From DASTOB01 sp035720425 (GTDB lineage: Bacteria; Chloroflexota; Limnocylindria; Limnocylindrales; CSP1-4): a stretch of DNA of 29,220 bases. Below, piece after piece: positions 26,267 through 29,220 of this stretch (the stretch's first letter is position 1; each line of letters begins with the position of its first letter). Location of the stretch: the NCBI GenBank assembly GCA_035720425.1, contig DASTOB010000157.1, positions 1 to 29,220 on the forward strand. The letters run 5' to 3'. The notes below the pieces were generated by a model. It was not told where the DNA came from and searched no databases. It saw nothing but the letters and a program-made list of their open reading frames with translations. Position numbers and translations under genes: made by a program.

Positions 26267-27007
26267 GTGAGCCGGCTCCTGCTCGGCCTGGCCCTCGTCG
26301 CGCTCGGCGGCTGTTCGCGAATCGATCCCGCGGCCTCGCGCGGGTTGCCGGACGCGGGCGCGTTGCGCTACGTCGCCCTCGGGGACTCGTACACCATCGG
26401 GACGTCCGTCGCGCCCGGCGACCGCTGGCCGAACCTGCTCGTCGACCGGCTCGGATCGGGCTCCCCCTCGCTCAGGCTCGTCGACAACCTGGCCGTGAAC
26501 GGGTTCACCTCGGCGGACGTCATCGAGCAGGAGCTGCCGCACCTCGACGAGCGCAGGCCGGAGTTCGTGTCCCTCCTCGTCGGCGTCAACGACGTCGTTC
26601 AGGGTGTCCCCGTCGCGAGGTTCGAGGCGAACGCCGCCGCCCTGCTCGACGCGCTGCTCGCCCGCGTCCCCGCGGACCGGATCGTCGTCGTGTCGACGCC
26701 GGATTACACGGTCACGCCGGAGGGAGCGTCATTCGGCGATCCGGCGATCCAGTCCGCCGGGATCGTCCGTAACAACGCGATCCTCGCTGCCCTCGCGAAC
26801 GCGCGCGGTATCGCCTACGTCGACGTGTACGACCTGTCCCTCCGCGCCGCGGATGATCCATCCTTGATGGCGGACGATGGACTGCACCCGAGCGGCGCGC
26901 AGTACGCCATGTGGGTAGAACGGATCGCGCCGGTCGTGGCGGCGCTGCTGGGGCGACCCGACGCGAGGACGCCGGATGCGACGACGCCGGATGCAACCCT
27001 GGATTGA
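26267..27007 (+). CDS. SGNH/GDSL-family hydrolase lipoprotein
   Basis: 246 residues from GTG 26267. Signal MSRLLLGLALVALGGC has lipobox LGGC (Cys16). The catalytic blocks of SGNH esterases are all present: ALGDSYTIG with nucleophile Ser41, NLAVNGFTSADV, LLVGVNDVVQG (GxND) and DDGLHPSGAQYAMW with Asp204 and His207 (DxxH). An extracytoplasmic esterase, lipase or carbohydrate deacetylase is likely; the substrate is unknown. The C-terminus ends in a TPDAT duplication from a 15-bp repeat (26969-26998). The start is uncertain: GTG 26228, 6 nt after GATCAT, would add 13 residues while keeping the signal. Confidence 0.88.
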   Translation: MSRLLLGLALVALGGCSRIDPAASRGLPDAGALRYVALGDSYTIGTSVAPGDRWPNLLVDRLGSGSPSLRLVDNLAVNGFTSADVIEQELPHLDERRPEFVSLLVGVNDVVQGVPVARFEANAAALLDALLARVPADRIVVVSTPDYTVTPEGASFGDPAIQSAGIVRNNAILAALANARGIAYVDVYDLSLRAADDPSLMADDGLHPSGAQYAMWVERIAPVVAALLGRPDARTPDATTPDATLD

Positions 27008-27022
27008 CGCGGGGCGGGACGG

Positions 27023-27556
27023 ATGCGAGCCTTGCCCGCGATGAAGCCACCGTGCGTTCACCTCGATCAGGTCCGCCCCGTGACCCCCGTCGACGACCGC
27101 ATCTGCGAGGACTGCATTCGGCTCGGCACGCGCTGGCACCACCTCCGCGTCTGTCGGACCTGCGGCCACATGGGCTGCTGCGACCAGAGCCCGGAACGCC
27201 ACGCGCGTGGCCACTTCCGCCTCACCGGCCACGCGATCATGCGCACGACGGAGCCCGGCGAGGACTGGACCTGGTGCTTCATCTGCGAGCGGATGTACCG
27301 CGACGCGCCGGCCGGAGGCTTCGACTCCGTCGACTTGTTCGCCGAGGCCGGCCTGCGATTCGTTCGAGCCCACCTCGACGCTGGCGGTGCGTTGCCATTC
27401 GAGCCAGGCGCCCGCAGTCCGGAAGGATTCCCGCTCGGCGACTGGGCGCGCCACGTCAATGAGCGCCGCCGCGCCGACGAGCTGCCGCCGGCCGACGAGG
27501 GTGCGATTGCGGCGCTGACCGGGTGGTCCTGGGACGAGGTCAGCGACCGGACCTGA
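27023..27556 (+). CDS. UBP-type zinc-finger protein
   Basis: 177 residues. The N-terminal ~95 residues carry the complete zf-UBP pattern: C11 and H13, C28 and C31, WHHLRVC44-RTC47-GHMGCCD, H60 and H64, GHAI with H70, and WTWC. In eukaryotes this fold binds the ubiquitin C-terminus; in bacteria its role is unknown. The C-terminal half is an uncharacterised helical region ending in WSWDEVSDRT. ATG 27023 is chosen, with ATG 27041 (MKPPCVHL) equally possible; neither has a clear ribosome site or -10 box. The 3' end overlaps the convergent peptidase gene by 17 nt. Confidence 0.88.
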   Translation: MRALPAMKPPCVHLDQVRPVTPVDDRICEDCIRLGTRWHHLRVCRTCGHMGCCDQSPERHARGHFRLTGHAIMRTTEPGEDWTWCFICERMYRDAPAGGFDSVDLFAEAGLRFVRAHLDAGGALPFEPGARSPEGFPLGDWARHVNERRRADELPPADEGAIAALTGWSWDEVSDRT

Positions 27557-27932
27557 GCTCCCGGAGGCGCGCGTCGTCGATCCCGAAGTGATGGGCGATC
27601 TCGTGTCGCACGACATCGTCGACCGCTTCCGCGAGCCCGGCCGGTGACCCATAGGCGCGCTCGAGCGGGCCCCGGAAGATCGTGATCTTGCTCGCGATCG
27701 GGGCGCGATCGGCGCCGAGCGCCGTCCGCGGAACCCCCTCGTACAGGCCGAACAGGCCCCGTGCTCCGGTTGCCGCGAGCTGTGCCGCGGTGGGTTCGTC
27801 TTCCACGACGATCGCGACCGAACCAAGGCGGTCGCGGAACTGGGCGGGCAGGCGCTCGAGCGCGGCCACGACCAGCTCGGCGAACGAGTCGTCCGACGCG
27901 TCGATCGCCGCGGGTCCCTCGTGCTCGTGCAC
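27540..27932 (-). CDS. Zincin-like metallopeptidase family protein
   Basis: 130 residues, typical for the small zincin_1-type family. DSFAELVVAALERLP and FRDRLGSVAIVVEDEPTA at the N-terminus, GLFGLYEGVPRT, ITIFRGPLERAYG, then the zinc site HEIAHHFGIDD: H110, E111, H114 and D120 (HExxHxxGxxD). Expected to be a soluble zinc protease; natural substrates of the family are not known. GTG 27932 follows TAGCGT by 6 nt on the minus strand. The gene diverges from vanY across a 94-bp gap that contains a palindrome. Confidence 0.9.
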   Translation of the reverse strand: MHEHEGPAAIDASDDSFAELVVAALERLPAQFRDRLGSVAIVVEDEPTAAQLAATGARGLFGLYEGVPRTALGADRAPIASKITIFRGPLERAYGSPAGLAEAVDDVVRHEIAHHFGIDDARLRELRSGR

Positions 27933-27938
27933 GCGTTG

Positions 27939-27944
27939 ACGCTA
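27939..27944 (-). promoter_or_regulatory. -10-like box of the metallopeptidase gene (leaderless start)
   Basis: TAGCGT on the minus strand, 6 nt before GTG 27932, with no ribosome site. The palindrome at 27964-27981 would overlap its -35 region. Confidence 0.5.
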
Positions 27945-27963
27945 GCACGCCCGCCCGTATCGG

Positions 27964-27981
27964 TATCGACGTTCGTCGATA
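27964..27981. promoter_or_regulatory. Palindromic candidate operator between divergent genes
   Basis: TATCGACG-TT-CGTCGATA: perfect 8-bp arms and a 2-nt centre, in the 94-bp gap between the divergent peptidase and carboxypeptidase genes. Position and symmetry suit a dimeric regulator controlling both; the regulator is unknown. Confidence 0.55.
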
Positions 27982-28026
27982 TCTGCGTGTGGCACTCGTC
28001 GGTGGCCAGCGGCGTGCCCGGGCTCG

Positions 28027-28962
28027 ATGCTCGCGGCTGTGGACCCGATTGGCACCCGCAGGATCCGATTCCGCCGCCCGCTCCACGGCGGGTCGTCCGT
28101 CGTCGCGCTCGAGCTCGTCCTGCTCGTTGCGATGGTCGCCGCCGCCTCCGGCCTGACCCGAGTGGGGGGTGGCGGAGCCGAACCGTCGGGTCGGCCGTCG
28201 GCAACGCCGATCGTGACCCCGAGCCCCTCGCCGACACCGACGCCTTCTCCCGTGCCGACACCGACGCCTTCTCCCGTGCCGACGCCCACGTCGACGCCCA
28301 CGCCGACCCCGTCGCCCACGCCTTCGCCGACTCCCTCTCCGTCGGTTCCTCCGCTCCCGGCCTGCTTCTACGGAGACCTGCCGACCAAGCACGACGCGTA
28401 CGCCGATTGGTCGTTCACGCTCCTCGACACGATCTACCGTCTGCCGTCCACGTACTACCCGGCCGACCTCGTCGACACGTCGGCCGCCGGGCTCAACGGC
28501 GGGTTCCGGGTGCGGGCACTCGTCCTCGCCGATCTCGCGGCGATGGCCCAGGCCGCCCGCGCCGCCGGTGCGCCGTTCGAGCTCGTGAGCGCCTTCCGCA
28601 GCTACGCGACCCAGCAGGCCACGTTCGAGCGATGGGTCCGGGTCGGCGGGTACGAACAGGCACTCCGGACGAGCGCCCGCGCCGGTCACTCCGAGCACCA
28701 GCTCGGCACGGCGATCGACGTGTCGACGCCGGGCGGGCCCCGGCCGTGGGAGTATCGGGACTGGGCGACGACGCCGGCCGGTGCCTGGATGGCCGAGCAC
28801 GCGTGGCAGTTCGGCTTCGTCATGAGCTATCCGCGCGGCTCGTTCGCCGAGACATGCTACGACTACGAGCCGTGGCACTTCCGCTACGTCGGGCGGGACC
28901 TGGCGGCCGACATCCTGGCAAGCGGCCTCACGCCGCGCGAGTACCTCTGGGCTCTCCAGTAG
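28027..28962 (+). CDS. VanY-type D-alanyl-D-alanine carboxypeptidase
   Basis: 311 residues. An N-terminal membrane helix (about 28-45) is followed by a long Pro/Thr/Ser/Val linker, partly built by a perfect 24-bp tandem duplication (28231-28278). The catalytic domain then lies outside the membrane. VanY/LAS motifs are complete: SAFRSYATQQATF, GHSEHQLGTAIDVS with zinc ligands H224 and D231, and YEPWHFRYVG with E281 and zinc ligand H284. It trims the terminal D-Ala from peptidoglycan stem peptides. VanY can aid vancomycin resistance, but no other van genes are present, so a housekeeping wall role is likelier. The start lacks a clear ribosome site. Confidence 0.92.
   Translation: MLAAVDPIGTRRIRFRRPLHGGSSVVALELVLLVAMVAAASGLTRVGGGGAEPSGRPSATPIVTPSPSPTPTPSPVPTPTPSPVPTPTSTPTPTPSPTPSPTPSPSVPPLPACFYGDLPTKHDAYADWSFTLLDTIYRLPSTYYPADLVDTSAAGLNGGFRVRALVLADLAAMAQAARAAGAPFELVSAFRSYATQQATFERWVRVGGYEQALRTSARAGHSEHQLGTAIDVSTPGGPRPWEYRDWATTPAGAWMAEHAWQFGFVMSYPRGSFAETCYDYEPWHFRYVGRDLAADILASGLTPREYLWALQ
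28231..28278 (+). repeat. 24-bp tandem duplication in the VanY linker
   Basis: Two perfect 24-bp units (28231-28254, 28255-28278) encode PTPTPSPV twice and lengthen the Pro/Thr linker; less regular repeats continue to about 28340. Confidence 0.8.
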
Positions 28963-28991
28963 GCGCGCGGCGCGGTCCGTCCTGCGGGGTC

Positions 28992-28997
28992 TACCAT
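28992..28997 (+). promoter_or_regulatory. -10-like box of dnaE (leaderless start)
   Basis: TACCAT, 8 nt before GTG 29006; the spacer is C-rich with no ribosome site. Confidence 0.5.
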
Positions 28998-29005
28998 TAC
29001 CCCCC

Positions 29006-29220
29006 GTGACCCTGGCGTCGAACGACTTCACGCACCTCCACGTCCACTCCGAGTTCAGCCTTCTCGACGGCCTCGGCCGGATCACCGACCTCGTCGACGC
29101 CGCGGCCCAGCAGGGCTTCGACTCGCTCGCCCTGACCGATCACGGGGCGCTCTACGGGGCGGTCGCGTTCTACCAGGCGGCGACCACCCGGGGGATCAAG
29201 CCGATCATCGGCGTCGAGAC
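29006..29220 (+). CDS. dnaE: DNA polymerase III alpha subunit (5' end only)
   Basis: The first ~71 residues are visible; the gene runs off the window. It opens with the PHP domain of bacterial replicative polymerases: FTHLHVHSEFSLLDG (metal-binding HLHVHSE), ITDLVDAAAQQGFDSLALTDHGALYGAV (TDHG) and IKPIIGVE. This start is diagnostic for DnaE-type PolIII alpha, though an error-prone DnaE2 paralogue cannot be excluded from the fragment. GTG 29006 gives a nine-residue lead into HLHVH, as usual for the family, and lies 8 nt after TACCAT. Confidence 0.93.
   Translation, partial: MTLASNDFTHLHVHSEFSLLDGLGRITDLVDAAAQQGFDSLALTDHGALYGAVAFYQAATTRGIKPIIGVE

Noticed and set aside
28027..28962. VanY as part of a vancomycin-resistance cluster
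   Set aside because: No vanH, vanA/B, vanX or vanRS neighbours; a general peptidoglycan-trimming role fits better.

Overview
The window is a gene-dense, very GC-rich bacterial chromosomal segment, about 90% protein-coding. It reads as a core-genome region, not a phage or plasmid: TatD nuclease, groES-groEL, pcrA/uvrD, ligA, gatC-gatA...gatB, a nucleoside-type ABC uptake operon and dnaE. The gene content, the P/S/T-rich lipoprotein linkers, the GC-adapted CIRCE element and the GatCAB amidotransferase suggest a high-GC Chloroflexota lineage (Limnocylindria-like). An actinobacterial relative cannot be excluded from sequence alone. No tRNA, rRNA, CRISPR array, transposase or integrase was seen.

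Layout. 1-775: end of a TatD-family hydrolase, coupled to an AMIN-like lipoprotein. 1099-3409: the groES-groEL heat-shock operon with a readable promoter, a perfect CIRCE operator, TTG starts on both genes and a strong terminator. 3686-5920: a secreted unknown and an MFS transporter. 5955-11891: a DNA-repair block, pcrA, then an HTH plus PD-(D/E)XK nuclease-like protein, then ligA. 11910-13872 (minus): a zinc-ribbon protein, a hypothetical and a two-domain GNAT. 13991-20022: gatC, gatA, an SRPBCC membrane protein, an aminotransferase, a small membrane protein, gatB and a second small membrane protein. 20278-25981 (minus): a CoA-binding protein and a BMP-type nucleoside/sugar ABC transporter (two permeases, fused double ATPase, lipoprotein receptor). 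26267-28962: an SGNH-hydrolase lipoprotein, a UBP-type zinc-finger protein, a convergent zincin-like peptidase and a VanY-type D,D-carboxypeptidase. 29006-end: the start of dnaE.

Two layers stand out beyond the genes. First, eight genes that head transcripts have a TANNNT -10-like hexamer exactly 6-8 nt before the start codon and no Shine-Dalgarno sequence, while downstream genes have good ribosome-binding sites. This points to widespread leaderless transcription. Second, there is a small family of interspersed intergenic repeats at 9391-9551 and 20052-20225. Diverged copies differ mainly at every third base, as if they once encoded a short peptide. The first locus lies at the 3' end of the HTH/nuclease gene, which also has similar ~38-bp repeats on both sides. 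That gene with its flanking repeats, set between pcrA and ligA, is the best candidate for an undescribed unit. Other small signals are an 11-bp triplication that turns the gatC/gatA junction into a ladder of GTGA overlaps, a probable CTG-initiated N-terminal extension of the CoA-binding protein, an operator-like dyad just downstream of the transporter promoter, and a palindrome between the divergent peptidase and vanY genes.
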